Shown here one piece after another: positions 7,938-17,691 of a stretch of 45,164 nt of DNA. Each line of letters opens with the position of its first letter. Position 1 is the stretch's first letter. Where the stretch lies: contig CAMOZY010000014.1 of the NCBI GenBank assembly GCA_946631295.1, forward strand, positions 1 to 45,164, given 5' to 3'. The stretch is from an uncultured Lachnospiraceae bacterium (GTDB taxonomy: Bacteria; Bacillota; Clostridia; Lachnospirales; Lachnospiraceae). The notes under the pieces are model-generated. The model was not told the DNA's origin. It did no database searches and saw only the letters and a list, made by a program, of their open reading frames with translations. A program made the position numbers and the translations under genes.

Positions 7938-8987
7938 TCATTTAGAATTAAAAATGTCAGTATTAATTATCTGAGGCTGACACTCTACTCTATTAACCAT
8001 TTTAATTCCACCTGTAGGAACATTAATATTTCCAAAATTTATTTCTTCCTGAAGACTATTATGAAAATGATTAGAATTACTCATTGGAAAAATCCATGCT
8101 ATATCATGAATTGCCGCATCTTCTATCAGATAACTGTATTTATAATATTGGTCTTCTAATTGTGTATAGCGATAGTGAGTAAACTCAGGAATAGGATCGT
8201 TAGGACAATTAACCTTATCTCTATGTTGCATCAATCTTTGCTTAAATTTATCAGCCCTGCCAACATATATGTGACCTCTATTTTCATCATATAACATATA
8301 AATTACATTTAGTTTCTCTGCTTCTGATTCCAGTTCAGAAAACCTCTTCCACCCGATACAATTTTCAGGTTCTGAAATCTTATAAAAATCAAGATTATCT
8401 CTACCTAAAAAGTATTCTTCCGCAGCTGCTATCGAGTTTGCACCAAAATAATATGCACTTTGTATTGCCATATCGCAAAACTTATTGTCACTTGGTATTT
8501 TCCATTCGATTTTTGTCAATTCAGCAACTGCATCAATACATTTTTCTTTTCCTGTTGTATTATCAGCTTCACATACACATGTAGTCTTTATAGTAAGTTT
8601 CTCCGGTTCAATGCCAAGATCATTTTTCCAATTTGCGTAGGATGCCCACAATACTATTTCCATCTTCTTCTCCAAATATGGAGAAAATGTCATTAAATAT
8701 TGATCATATGTATTTGTTTCTACATACGGCAAACCATGTCCATTGATATTTATATAATTCGATTTAGGATTATCTTTGATGTCACATAGTGCTTTCCTTA
8801 TATATTTATTAGGAGCACTACTTATGAGTTCTTCATTCACGATAAACTTGTATAATCCCAATCCTGGTTTTATGCACGAATAATCTTTTGTATATTTAGA
8901 AGGAATATTAACCTCCTTATGATCAAAGAAAGTAGTTGCGTTTTGTTTTGTTATTGAAAATACTATTGTATTATTGATTGTGTTCAT
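7938..8987 (-). CDS. GIY-YIG domain-containing protein of unknown function
   Basis: A 349-residue protein with a GIY-YIG-like module at about residues 227-262: VIYMLYDE, then HIYVGRAD.FKQRLMQH, where IYM stands for GIY, YVG for YIG, and Arg and His follow at the usual spacing. The rest is not recognised. The C-terminal 90 residues contain many aromatics and may complete the nuclease module; the N-terminal 220 residues hold four cysteines in a short stretch (CVCEADNTTGKEKCID) that is not an obvious zinc site. The gene is markedly AT-rich with Lys/Asn/Ile-rich codons compared with genes on either side. It lies downstream of a nuclease and a repeat protein of the same composition, suggesting joint acquisition and a role in DNA processing or defence. 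Confidence 0.7.
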   Translation of the reverse strand: MNTINNTIVFSITKQNATTFFDHKEVNIPSKYTKDYSCIKPGLGLYKFIVNEELISSAPNKYIRKALCDIKDNPKSNYININGHGLPYVETNTYDQYLMTFSPYLEKKMEIVLWASYANWKNDLGIEPEKLTIKTTCVCEADNTTGKEKCIDAVAELTKIEWKIPSDNKFCDMAIQSAYYFGANSIAAAEEYFLGRDNLDFYKISEPENCIGWKRFSELESEAEKLNVIYMLYDENRGHIYVGRADKFKQRLMQHRDKVNCPNDPIPEFTHYRYTQLEDQYYKYSYLIEDAAIHDIAWIFPMSNSNHFHNSLQEEINFGNINVPTGGIKMVNRVECQPQIINTDIFNSK

Positions 8988-9026
8988 AATGCCTTCTTCA
9001 CTCCATATTATTATTTTTAAGCGGGA

Positions 9027-9953
9027 TTAAAGAATATTCTCTTCTTTCAAAGCATCACAATGTAAAAACATTTCATTCCTAATATTTGATGGAACTGCTT
9101 TTATATCAAAGCCCTTCCAAAATCGGATATTTTCCAATTTCATACAGAAAGCAAACATATCATCTAATAAAAGCTGATTCTGAGGTGTATCTAATTGCCA
9201 TGCGGGAAACAACACAGATTTCAAAGAAACGCATCCTGCAAACACTCTTCGAAAATCCTTTATATAATCCCATATACATTCAATTCCTGATAAATCAATC
9301 CGCTCCAAAGACATGCAATTCCAAAAGCATTCAGAAACATCTTTACAATCAGAAAAGTCATGACTATCAACAAAACACGATTTTACATTAATATTCTGAA
9401 GGTGAATACAATTCCTGAACATACCTTTTAATCCCGAGCAATAAAAAACAGAAACTTCTGCAGTTTCCAAAGATACACAATTATCAAATGCATAATCAGC
9501 TTTATATATCTGGCAATAGTCCAAATTTGCTTTTTTTAGATTATGGCAATTTAGAAAGCATGAATTTATGCATACTGGCAGATTGGTTTCAACTTCAATT
9601 ATTATTTCTTGTAATAAATTACTTCCTCTAAAAGTTTCTGACAAATCTATCATTTCTTCTTCATAATTTGGTGTTTCATCACAATCAATATTCGTATCTT
9701 TATAATCAAAAACTAAATTCAATCTTCCACCGGTTATTGAAAGAATACTATCTAATGCTCCATTTTCAATTTTTCTTATAGCAGAATTGTTAAATATCAA
9801 TTTAGGGATAGTTCCGTCAAAATCTAATCTACCAGTTTTCATTATTAACTTGGCATCAATCGATTCTATTGAAAGATATCCCTTCTGTGTCGGGTTTGTA
9901 TGAATACCAATAAAGTCAAGTTTACCTTTCTGAAGTTTGATATAGTCCGTCAT
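9027..9953 (-). CDS. Leucine-rich-repeat-like (BspA/DUF285-type) protein
   Basis: A 308-residue protein whose C-terminal two thirds repeats a unit of roughly 25 residues: CFLNCHNLKKANL, AFDNCVSLETAEV, MFRNCIHLQNINV, CFWNCMSLERIDL, VFAGCVSLKSVLF, MFAFCMKLENIRF, MFLHCDALKEENI. The pattern (hydrophobic)-F-x-x-C-x-x-L-x-x-x-x-(hydrophobic) is that of BspA-like or DUF285 leucine-rich repeats. No signal peptide or anchor, so it is probably cytoplasmic, unlike most BspA-type surface proteins. The likeliest start is ATG 9951-9953, with AGGTG five bases upstream; another ATG (9966-9968) overlaps the preceding stop as TAATG. Either way translation is coupled to the PD-(D/E)XK nuclease gene. AT-rich like its neighbours. 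A recognition or scaffold role beside the nuclease is inference. Confidence 0.7.
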   Translation of the reverse strand: MTDYIKLQKGKLDFIGIHTNPTQKGYLSIESIDAKLIMKTGRLDFDGTIPKLIFNNSAIRKIENGALDSILSITGGRLNLVFDYKDTNIDCDETPNYEEEMIDLSETFRGSNLLQEIIIEVETNLPVCINSCFLNCHNLKKANLDYCQIYKADYAFDNCVSLETAEVSVFYCSGLKGMFRNCIHLQNINVKSCFVDSHDFSDCKDVSECFWNCMSLERIDLSGIECIWDYIKDFRRVFAGCVSLKSVLFPAWQLDTPQNQLLLDDMFAFCMKLENIRFWKGFDIKAVPSNIRNEMFLHCDALKEENIL

Positions 9954-9967
9954 ATTGTCACCTGTCA

Positions 9968-11287
9968 TTACACTTCACACTTCTTTCCAAAGATTAATCT
10001 GTTATAATTCATATCTCCTATTACTTTATATTTAATTTTGAGTTCATCTAAATTTTCAATTGAAAGATTTTTATTCTTTTTATATAACTCTTCTATATCC
10101 TCATATTTACACTTTATTATATAGCCATCTACCTTAGGATAAACTGTCCAACCTCTTCCATTATCGGTCGGGGATGGTGTCGGCAACCCATTCTCCTCAC
10201 ATATTTTGCATTTCATATAACTCATGGCACTGGAAGTGTTATCAAAAAATTTATAATCTCCGTTTTTTTCTTTTTCAATTTCTTTTTCATCGCCTTTATC
10301 GTCTATTCTCCTAAATATACCAATCTTAGTCTCTTTATCTTTTACAACAATTTGACCATAAATATGAAATTTGCGTTCACAACCTCTTGGCGAATATTCT
10401 TTTACAATATTCATACCATCAAAGAAATATCCATTTTCAACCAAAGAATCAGGTGATATTATCCCTTTGTTGGAAGGAATATACATTTTACAATCAAAAA
10501 TATTATCCAATACTTTTTTATAGTCATTATATAATTTGTATTCAGTCAGATTTTCATTTTTATTTCTAGATGATAAATAATTATCAACAGCATTATGAAT
10601 TGCAATCAATTCGTTTTCATAATTATTCCATATAATTTCTATATCATTCTTAAAAATCTGAACTCCTATAGTATTAAGATTCTTCCTATATTCCTCAATA
10701 ATTAAAGCTGCTGTTTTATCCTTGCAATCTTTTATATCAATCCTGCTAAGAATCTTGTCATAAAATTCCTGATAAGTAATTCGAACAAATTCTTCACATC
10801 CTGGTTTTTGATTTCGCTGATTTGTCAAAAATACACAGATTGCTTTTCTAGTGTTTCTTTTTTCTTTAGCATAATTATAATAATCTATGGTTTGAGCTCC
10901 ATTTTCATTGTCATGTTCGGAAGCTTTGACCTTATTTTCAATAACTATGATTGCTTTATCGTTTTCACCAATCAGATCAATGAATTTTCTATTATCAGTC
11001 TGTTTTTCAAATTCGAAATCAAAAGAATTTAATGATAAATCATCAATACTAACAGTATTAGTCGTGGTTTTAGAATTATATAATTCAATAAAAAGTCTTA
11101 ACGGAGTATCACCAAGTCCATGAGAAGTTTTAGGAGAAAGAAACCAGCCATAAAAAGCACTATGCCAATGCTCCAAATGTTTAGTTCCAACAATATTAAA
11201 AAAATTATTATCACATTCCTCAATATTTTCCTTAAGCGTCAAAAAATCACGATCATTAATCAGTTGATCATATACTTTACCACTCAT
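9968..11287 (-). CDS. PD-(D/E)XK superfamily nuclease (PDDEXK_4-like)
   Basis: A 439-residue protein whose N-terminal domain matches the PDDEXK_4 nuclease pattern: HWHSAFYGWFLSPKTSHGLG (a helix and loop typical of the family), then FIDLIGENDKAIIVIENKVKA with Asp104, Glu117 and Lys119 forming the D...ExK core, then a Gln-containing segment and CVFLTN. The C-terminal 230 residues are Lys-rich and unrecognised. ATG 11285-11287 has GGAG six bases upstream; an ATG four codons earlier lacks a site. The gene begins 22 bases after addA and is coupled to the repeat-protein gene after it. AT-rich compared with addA. Proteins of this type are common in defence islands and next to restriction systems, but no methylase is nearby. 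Confidence 0.8.
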   Translation of the reverse strand: MSGKVYDQLINDRDFLTLKENIEECDNNFFNIVGTKHLEHWHSAFYGWFLSPKTSHGLGDTPLRLFIELYNSKTTTNTVSIDDLSLNSFDFEFEKQTDNRKFIDLIGENDKAIIVIENKVKASEHDNENGAQTIDYYNYAKEKRNTRKAICVFLTNQRNQKPGCEEFVRITYQEFYDKILSRIDIKDCKDKTAALIIEEYRKNLNTIGVQIFKNDIEIIWNNYENELIAIHNAVDNYLSSRNKNENLTEYKLYNDYKKVLDNIFDCKMYIPSNKGIISPDSLVENGYFFDGMNIVKEYSPRGCERKFHIYGQIVVKDKETKIGIFRRIDDKGDEKEIEKEKNGDYKFFDNTSSAMSYMKCKICEENGLPTPSPTDNGRGWTVYPKVDGYIIKCKYEDIEELYKKNKNLSIENLDELKIKYKVIGDMNYNRLIFGKKCEV

Positions 11288-11309
11288 ATATTGCTCCATA
11301 AGTCTATAA

Positions 11310-14300
11310 TTAAATTTTTGTTAATCGTAGTTCAATGCTTGAATCAACAGTGTTCCTATCCGTAAACGACACTAAGAACACGCTGATCTTCTCCTTCGGA
11401 ATATCCAGTATTCCGCTTACCGCTCTCTTGTATTCAGCAACCTGTGGTGTGTATTTCTGGTTGAGGTACTGAACAAAGCTTTCTTCATCCGGATATTTAC
11501 TGTCATCATCGGACTTGTAGTCAATGATGTGACAGGTTCCGTCTTTCAGTTTGATTACAAGGTCTGCTTCTCCATGCATCCATACAGGTGGCTTTGCATC
11601 ATTATCAGCAGACTCAGAATCATACTCGACAGAGTTATCTTCATTCTGATCAAAATCATTCATGACATCTGTGATCATGTAAGAGAATGGGAGTTCTGTA
11701 TAGATCTTCTCCGCATCTTTGTATTCATCATGACTTACGAACCACTTCTCAAATGCTTTAAGAGCACCGGCAAGAAAATCCTTATATCTGTCAAATTCAC
11801 CCGCAGGAATAAATTCACTGTTTTCATTAAGTGCCTGAATAACGCACATCTTTTTAATCATATCAGATGCAAGTACAGGCTCAGTGGGATTCATTTCTCT
11901 TCTTTCCATCACAAGTTCAAAGCATCTGTGCATTGACAGACCTACGATATTTCCACGTACTCTGTCTGATTCAGTATCCTGTTTTTTTATATCCTTACCG
12001 GCTTTTTTATCTTCAAGTTTGCTTGGAACAACGGATCTGAACAGTTTTACTGAATGTGCCTTTGAAGCAGCTTTGTCTGCTAGTCTCTCTTCTGCTGACT
12101 GAGGTGCTACAGCAGTTGCATTAGTGGAGGACGCCTGCATAACGCCTGTTGCCATCGAAGCAATTGAGGGAAGCTTATCAAGCTCATATCCCTCACTAAA
12201 CAGAGGATTTCCGTCCGAGCATGAATCCATGAAGATAAGAGCCTGCTTTGCTCTTGTTGCAGCTACATATTCAAGTCTGATCAGTTCTTCTATGCTTTCG
12301 GTTTCAGCCTGAGAGGCAAGAGCAGGATCTGCAGTTATGGAACTCCATACAACAGTAGGCAGGCCATATTGATTATCATCTTCTATATCAGGATAAAAAT
12401 ATTTATTCTTTCTGTAATTTCCTGCTTTGAATTCTTTATTTTCATACCTGTTGGTCCAGATGACAATACCGCCCTCAAGGCCTTTTGCCTGATGAAGATT
12501 CATGAATCTGACAACATCCTTTTTTTCTTCAAGCACTATCTCTTTTACAATCTGACTTGAAGCATAATCCTTCAGTTTCCTGAGGATATCTCCTCTGCTG
12601 TCATGATCTGATATCATGATATTCTCAGTCATCTGGTAAAGTTTTCTCTGAAGATCGGATGTCTCATATAGATCTATATCCAGTCCCTTCTTTATAACCA
12701 GATCCATATGCTCTATGAGATATTTAAGACATCCGTATCCGGACATTCTTCGTGTTTCATTTCTTATCACATCCAGAATATTCAGATTATCTTTTGTATC
12801 GGAGGATCCGGATATTGCAAGGGTTTCCAGTGCACCTTCTATGGAACCCTTATCATAAGGATCCGCTGTGAATGCATACATTCTTATAAAAGCATTCAGA
12901 TAATAATTCGTTGTTGCATATACCTTGGCAATCATCGTGAAAGGTATCTGATACTCTTTCATCTTCTGAACATATACATCCATATGGTATGTATTGGCAC
13001 ACAGAACAAGGAAATCTGAATATTTAATCTTCCTGATGGTTCCCTCATCTTCAATATCCTTGTTCCCATGCATACCGGTGATAAGTCTGCATACCGCATC
13101 TGCATCTTCTTCAATGGTTGTACATTTGACATCGGGATTCTGATATTTATAAATGCCCTGTACCTGATTAACGGAAATAGGAGCCTGAATACCTGCTTTG
13201 GATGGAGGCAGAGTCATTGACACATAGGGAACTTTTCCTGTAATGGATTTACCGGCAAATTTGATATTTACCCAGTCAATGATCTTACGATCAGACCTGA
13301 AATTGTAATTAAGTCTGCAAAAATAGGCATTCTTGACATCAGGATCTTCTATCCAGTCTCTCGTACTGAAATATACTTCCGGCTCTGCACCTCTGAATCT
13401 GTAGATGGACTGTTTTGGATCTCCAACCACGAACAGAGCACCGTCTCTTATGCTTCCCTTAACACCATCATTTTCAACCAGCATTCTTATGAATCCATCC
13501 TGAATATGATCGGTGTCCTGAAATTCATCCACATAAATGCAGTCGAACTTGGAAGCGAAGAAATCCTTCACTTCCGGTGATGATTCCAGAAGTTCATAGG
13601 TCTTCTGGAGAAGCTTGTCATTCGTTATTATTCCTGCAGGAAAATCTTTCCTGTAATCATCTGCGGCCTTCTGAGATATCTCAACATATTTATTGAAGAT
13701 CTGATTCTTATAAGCATCCGCCCACTTAACAATATCTGAGTATTTGTTTTTGATATAAGTAAACAGCGAACCATCCTGTGACTCCAATGCAGAAGCTAGA
13801 GCTGTAAGTTTTTCAGTAACAGCTTTTCCTTTAAGTCCGGTTGCTCTCAGAGCATCTTCATAATCGTTTTTTATTGGAGAAGGATTAATGAAGTATTTCT
13901 TCTGTGAATTACCCTTGATAGCAATATTCAGAATATCAAGTCTGTTTCCCGATATAAATGCGCTCTTAAGCGACTGACCGAATTTATTGAGATACCCATC
14001 CGGAACAGTTGTAATATCATATGAATGATACGGAACAAGAGCAAGTACAGAATTCAGTTCCTTTTTGTAATCAGCAAGAAACGTGTCAACATCTGCATAT
14101 GCTTTTGAAGCATTAGCGGTCGACACATTTGTCTCGACGTTCATATCTGCAGAGAGCGAATACAGGGTTTTAGCCAGACTGCTTAGTCTGTTATAAATCT
14201 TCCATTTTTCATTACAGCCTTCAAGAAGAGCGTTCCAGTCTGAGGAATGAACATTCTTTTCCATCCACTTCACAAAGAAGGCATTAAACTGTCCATTTTC

Positions 14301-14723
14301 CATTTCGGGTTCAAGAAGACTAAATCCAATAGGAAGTCCTGCCTCAAAACTTTTCTCTGTTAAAAGTCTGTTACACAGTCCGTGGATAGTCGATATCTGC
14401 ATCTGATCAAGATTATCACGTGCACTTTCAAGATTCTTACACTCTTTATCAGTAAGCGTGCCCGGATTCTTCGCATTTTCTTTCAGTTTGCTTTCGACTT
14501 TATCGAATATCTTATCCTTCAGTTCTCTTGTTGCCTCATTGGTAAATGTTATGGCAACAATTCTTTCCGGAGTAGTCCAACCGCTCATAAGCTGATTTAC
14601 GACCCTGGTAGCGATCAGCGTTGTCTTTCCTGCACCTGCTCCTGCTTCAACAAAAAAACTGATGTCAAATGTAGATACAATGGTATCTCTTATATCCTGT
14701 TCATTAGCCATAATCAGTTTCAA
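11310..14723 (-). CDS. addA: AddA-like helicase-nuclease (UvrD/RecB-type helicase with C-terminal PD-(D/E)XK nuclease)
   Basis: A 1137-residue superfamily 1 helicase-nuclease for double-strand-break end resection, partner of the AddB-like protein encoded just upstream. In order: Walker A GAGAGKTT (28-35), motif Ia ITFTNEATRELK, Walker B YVDEFQDTD, motif III GDPKQSIYRFRGA, motif IV NYNFRSD, motif V LHQAKGLEGGIV, motif VI YVAATRAKQAL, then a C-terminal nuclease with GEAD (Asp1054) and IIDYKSD (Asp1068, Lys1070). Somewhat short for AddA. The start is a TTG at 14721-14723: AGGAGGTG lies exactly seven bases upstream, whereas the nearby ATG (14709-14711) is 19 away. addB stops one base before this TTG. 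With addB it should form a RecBCD-equivalent complex. Confidence 0.88.
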   Translation of the reverse strand: MKLIMANEQDIRDTIVSTFDISFFVEAGAGAGKTTLIATRVVNQLMSGWTTPERIVAITFTNEATRELKDKIFDKVESKLKENAKNPGTLTDKECKNLESARDNLDQMQISTIHGLCNRLLTEKSFEAGLPIGFSLLEPEMENGQFNAFFVKWMEKNVHSSDWNALLEGCNEKWKIYNRLSSLAKTLYSLSADMNVETNVSTANASKAYADVDTFLADYKKELNSVLALVPYHSYDITTVPDGYLNKFGQSLKSAFISGNRLDILNIAIKGNSQKKYFINPSPIKNDYEDALRATGLKGKAVTEKLTALASALESQDGSLFTYIKNKYSDIVKWADAYKNQIFNKYVEISQKAADDYRKDFPAGIITNDKLLQKTYELLESSPEVKDFFASKFDCIYVDEFQDTDHIQDGFIRMLVENDGVKGSIRDGALFVVGDPKQSIYRFRGAEPEVYFSTRDWIEDPDVKNAYFCRLNYNFRSDRKIIDWVNIKFAGKSITGKVPYVSMTLPPSKAGIQAPISVNQVQGIYKYQNPDVKCTTIEEDADAVCRLITGMHGNKDIEDEGTIRKIKYSDFLVLCANTYHMDVYVQKMKEYQIPFTMIAKVYATTNYYLNAFIRMYAFTADPYDKGSIEGALETLAISGSSDTKDNLNILDVIRNETRRMSGYGCLKYLIEHMDLVIKKGLDIDLYETSDLQRKLYQMTENIMISDHDSRGDILRKLKDYASSQIVKEIVLEEKKDVVRFMNLHQAKGLEGGIVIWTNRYENKEFKAGNYRKNKYFYPDIEDDNQYGLPTVVWSSITADPALASQAETESIEELIRLEYVAATRAKQALIFMDSCSDGNPLFSEGYELDKLPSIASMATGVMQASSTNATAVAPQSAEERLADKAASKAHSVKLFRSVVPSKLEDKKAGKDIKKQDTESDRVRGNIVGLSMHRCFELVMERREMNPTEPVLASDMIKKMCVIQALNENSEFIPAGEFDRYKDFLAGALKAFEKWFVSHDEYKDAEKIYTELPFSYMITDVMNDFDQNEDNSVEYDSESADNDAKPPVWMHGEADLVIKLKDGTCHIIDYKSDDDSKYPDEESFVQYLNQKYTPQVAEYKRAVSGILDIPKEKISVFLVSFTDRNTVDSSIELRLTKI

Positions 14724-14724
14724 A

Positions 14725-17682
14725 TTATTTCACCTCCTCAGACATGATCCTTAATCTGAGTCTGCATATATCCATATATTTGCAGTAGTTATTCCTGCAA
14801 AAGGCATCAAGATCCTTTAGCGTAAGTTTATCCTTGGATTTAGCTTTACATATGGTCAAAGCTTCCGTATTGCTGATAGTATTTGATCTGTCAGACTGCC
14901 AGGAACCTTCAACAACCTCAAGCGGGAATGTTACTGCATCAGGAAGAACAAGTTTTCCCACAAGAATACCTGGATCAAGATCTTCAAGGATAGAATCCAC
15001 AGTAAGATTAATAATTCTCCCCTTACTCTCATAAGGAAATTCATATCTCACTCCTGCAATCCTGATATCTTCTATCTGAGAATCAAATCGTGCTTCCAGC
15101 AATTTATTATTTTTCTTTGCCCAGCTGATCACACCGGCTGCATATACGAAATGCTGGATTTGCTTATTCTCCTTTATCTTCTTCTCCAGTTTGCCTTCGC
15201 TTCCGGTCTTATAGTCGATAATCTCAAGATAAAGAGTATTATCCTCTACATATCCATCCACTCTGTCGGCTGATCCGATAAATTCCAGATCATACTCACT
15301 GCTCTCAGCTGCTGATCCTCCATGATATGAAACACCTTCAAAGTCTGTTTCGCAGCCGAGAACCTTCAATCCCTTATCACTATCTTTAAGCCTTTTATGA
15401 AGATTCTCCGCATATTGCTTTACCACTTCATAGACTTCATTTTTTTCTTCTTTATAGATTTCTTCAGAAGGAGCAGGAAGGATCTTCAGCATCTCTTCTG
15501 ACTGATGCTCGAAGCATTTTTTCAGCAGTTCTTCATCAACACCCGGAAGTCCACTGTTAATGAGAGCATCATTACAGTATTCTTCCATTGTATGATGGAA
15601 CAGATTTCCTCTTGTATTTGGTCCGAGCCAGGTATGTCCGTTTCGCTCAATCTGTTCTTCCTTTGCAACATGCTCATGTATCATGTAATGATATGCAAGA
15701 GGACATCCCAAAAGTGTATGTAGAGTGCTTGAGCTTATACGAGGTATTCTTTTAGCTGCAGATTCAGATGTGCTTTCGGATGAATCATCCGTATCGGATT
15801 TATCAGCCTCGTTTTCAAGGGATTCTGACACCTCCTCAGATCCATCATCATTTTCTGAATCTTCTGATTCAGAAATCATCCCCTCCCATGATTTCTTAAA
15901 ATCATCGACAGCCATATTAACAGGGCCTGTCAAAACATCATATCCCTGACTTTTAACGTCACTATCCTTAGCACCTGCTGTTTTCATCAATTCCTTGTAC
16001 AGCATCGAAGGCGCACCCTTAAGGAACTCCACGGTATCATAATAGCTGTAGCCTATCCATGCATTTTCGGTAAAGGAATCATTCAGACATCTGAGGAAAT
16101 TTACTTTTCTCCTGCGATTACGTCCATATGCATCATCCATATAACCTTCTGCATATGAATGAAGTTCGTCATCGGATAATACAGGTGATTCTGTCACGGT
16201 CTTTTCAATATTCTCACGGCTGAGACCGATGGCAAAAACATTCCTCCTGTCAAAGAGCTTACAGGCAGAATATGACATGATCTGAACTTCACCGGGTTCC
16301 GCAGAAGCAGATATCGTAAGATTTGCAAGGTAATCCGAAAGAAAGGCCACAGGGTCTTCACCTATTCCTGCACTTTTTAGATTCTTTACTTCATTCTTCA
16401 GTTCTTCCCGTATATATTTCTTATAGCTTTCTGTATCGTATGTATGATCATCCGTCAGCTTAATAAGCGCATCAAGCACATCACCAGGAGTTTCATTCTT
16501 GAATACATCCGTTGTCTGTTTCATAAACTCCACGAACTGTGACTGCTTTTCAAAGGAATCATTTTCGTATTCATCATGTTCCTTCTTATTCCATGCCTTA
16601 CGCTTTTCTTCGAACCTGTCATAGAAGGCATAGTATCTGTCATATCCCCAGCCGATGCCTTCCCTGAGAATGCGTGAATAACTTCTGCCCGCACCCTTCA
16701 GGGTAAAAGCCTGACCATGAACCGCATTTCTTAAAACCTCATACGAAAAGTCCTCTTGGGCGAATCTTAATATATCAAGCATGAACCCGACATGAGGATC
16801 TGCTGAAGCATGTAATCCCGAAGCAAATGCATATGGTATACCGGAATTTTCAAATTCAGAACGGATAATGTTTTCATATGCATCACCCGCATAGATAACA
16901 GTGATATCTCCGTAATCCATGTTCTCCTCACGGATTTTTGAGACAATATAACGGACTTCGTTAAAACACCCAAAGCCCTTGAAGAAATTATATTTTATGG
17001 ATTTATCCTGAGAAACAGGATCTATCATTTGCAGATCGCACTTATTGAACAGATTATTCAGAAACAGTTCCTTCAAAGCAGGAAGGCCTGACTCATCTTC
17101 TGAGTAAACCTCCGAAACTTCCATTAATCCGAGCTTAAGTTTTGTCCAGGGAAGCAGTATTTCGATTGTATTGCCTGAACCATCCCACTCATATACCTTT
17201 TTCAGAACCTGAAGAGCCCTGTTTATGAGCATCGCATCATCAAGATAGCCTTCATCTGACAGACGCTTTTCATAGAGTGATATAAGCTTCTTTAATTCAC
17301 CCATCTTGCCGGAGCATGCTTTTTCATATGCATCAGCTGTAAGATTCATTCTTATCATGTTCATTACACGCATGATCTCTGCAGCTGTTTCAATGCACAC
17401 AGAACTTTCAGCAAGAAATGAAGGTCTGTTTTCACAGATCATCTTATAAAGGACGGATACGGACAGATTATTGTCTGCATATACGCATTTTCCTGATTTT
17501 CCGTTAAAGGCATCATAGGCACATATCAGCTCATATGCCACTTCATTTATTGTCTTAACTCTAAGATCTGCGAACTTCCTGTTCTCAAAACGGTTCAGGC
17601 CTCTGATGATGGTATTTACATCCGCTTTCTTCTCAGTGATAATGACCGAACCATTGTTATCTGCAAAAGCTCTGATATCCAT
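14725..17682 (-). CDS. addB: AddB-like helicase-related nuclease with Fe-S cluster
   Basis: A 985-residue protein, partner of AddA. The C-terminal nuclease is clear: LLGCPLAYHY (Cys660), RGNLFHH, SADRVDG, then EIIDYKTG (Asp823, Lys825), QIQHFVYA, and CRNNYCKYMDIC (Cys962, 967, 973). These four cysteines are the 4Fe-4S staple of AddB and Cas4-like nucleases. The N-terminal helicase-like part has no Walker A at the expected position, so it is probably a structural or Chi-scanning domain only, and AddA is the motor. A highly acidic Ser/Glu/Asp linker (about 610-645) precedes the nuclease. ATG 17680-17682 follows the LUD gene by nine bases, with GAGGTGG formed partly from that gene's stop. Sequence is divergent enough that the assignment rests on domain order and the pairing. 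Confidence 0.82.
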   Translation of the reverse strand: MDIRAFADNNGSVIITEKKADVNTIIRGLNRFENRKFADLRVKTINEVAYELICAYDAFNGKSGKCVYADNNLSVSVLYKMICENRPSFLAESSVCIETAAEIMRVMNMIRMNLTADAYEKACSGKMGELKKLISLYEKRLSDEGYLDDAMLINRALQVLKKVYEWDGSGNTIEILLPWTKLKLGLMEVSEVYSEDESGLPALKELFLNNLFNKCDLQMIDPVSQDKSIKYNFFKGFGCFNEVRYIVSKIREENMDYGDITVIYAGDAYENIIRSEFENSGIPYAFASGLHASADPHVGFMLDILRFAQEDFSYEVLRNAVHGQAFTLKGAGRSYSRILREGIGWGYDRYYAFYDRFEEKRKAWNKKEHDEYENDSFEKQSQFVEFMKQTTDVFKNETPGDVLDALIKLTDDHTYDTESYKKYIREELKNEVKNLKSAGIGEDPVAFLSDYLANLTISASAEPGEVQIMSYSACKLFDRRNVFAIGLSRENIEKTVTESPVLSDDELHSYAEGYMDDAYGRNRRRKVNFLRCLNDSFTENAWIGYSYYDTVEFLKGAPSMLYKELMKTAGAKDSDVKSQGYDVLTGPVNMAVDDFKKSWEGMISESEDSENDDGSEEVSESLENEADKSDTDDSSESTSESAAKRIPRISSSTLHTLLGCPLAYHYMIHEHVAKEEQIERNGHTWLGPNTRGNLFHHTMEEYCNDALINSGLPGVDEELLKKCFEHQSEEMLKILPAPSEEIYKEEKNEVYEVVKQYAENLHKRLKDSDKGLKVLGCETDFEGVSYHGGSAAESSEYDLEFIGSADRVDGYVEDNTLYLEIIDYKTGSEGKLEKKIKENKQIQHFVYAAGVISWAKKNNKLLEARFDSQIEDIRIAGVRYEFPYESKGRIINLTVDSILEDLDPGILVGKLVLPDAVTFPLEVVEGSWQSDRSNTISNTEALTICKAKSKDKLTLKDLDAFCRNNYCKYMDICRLRLRIMSEEVK

Positions 17683-17691
17683 TTATCCACC

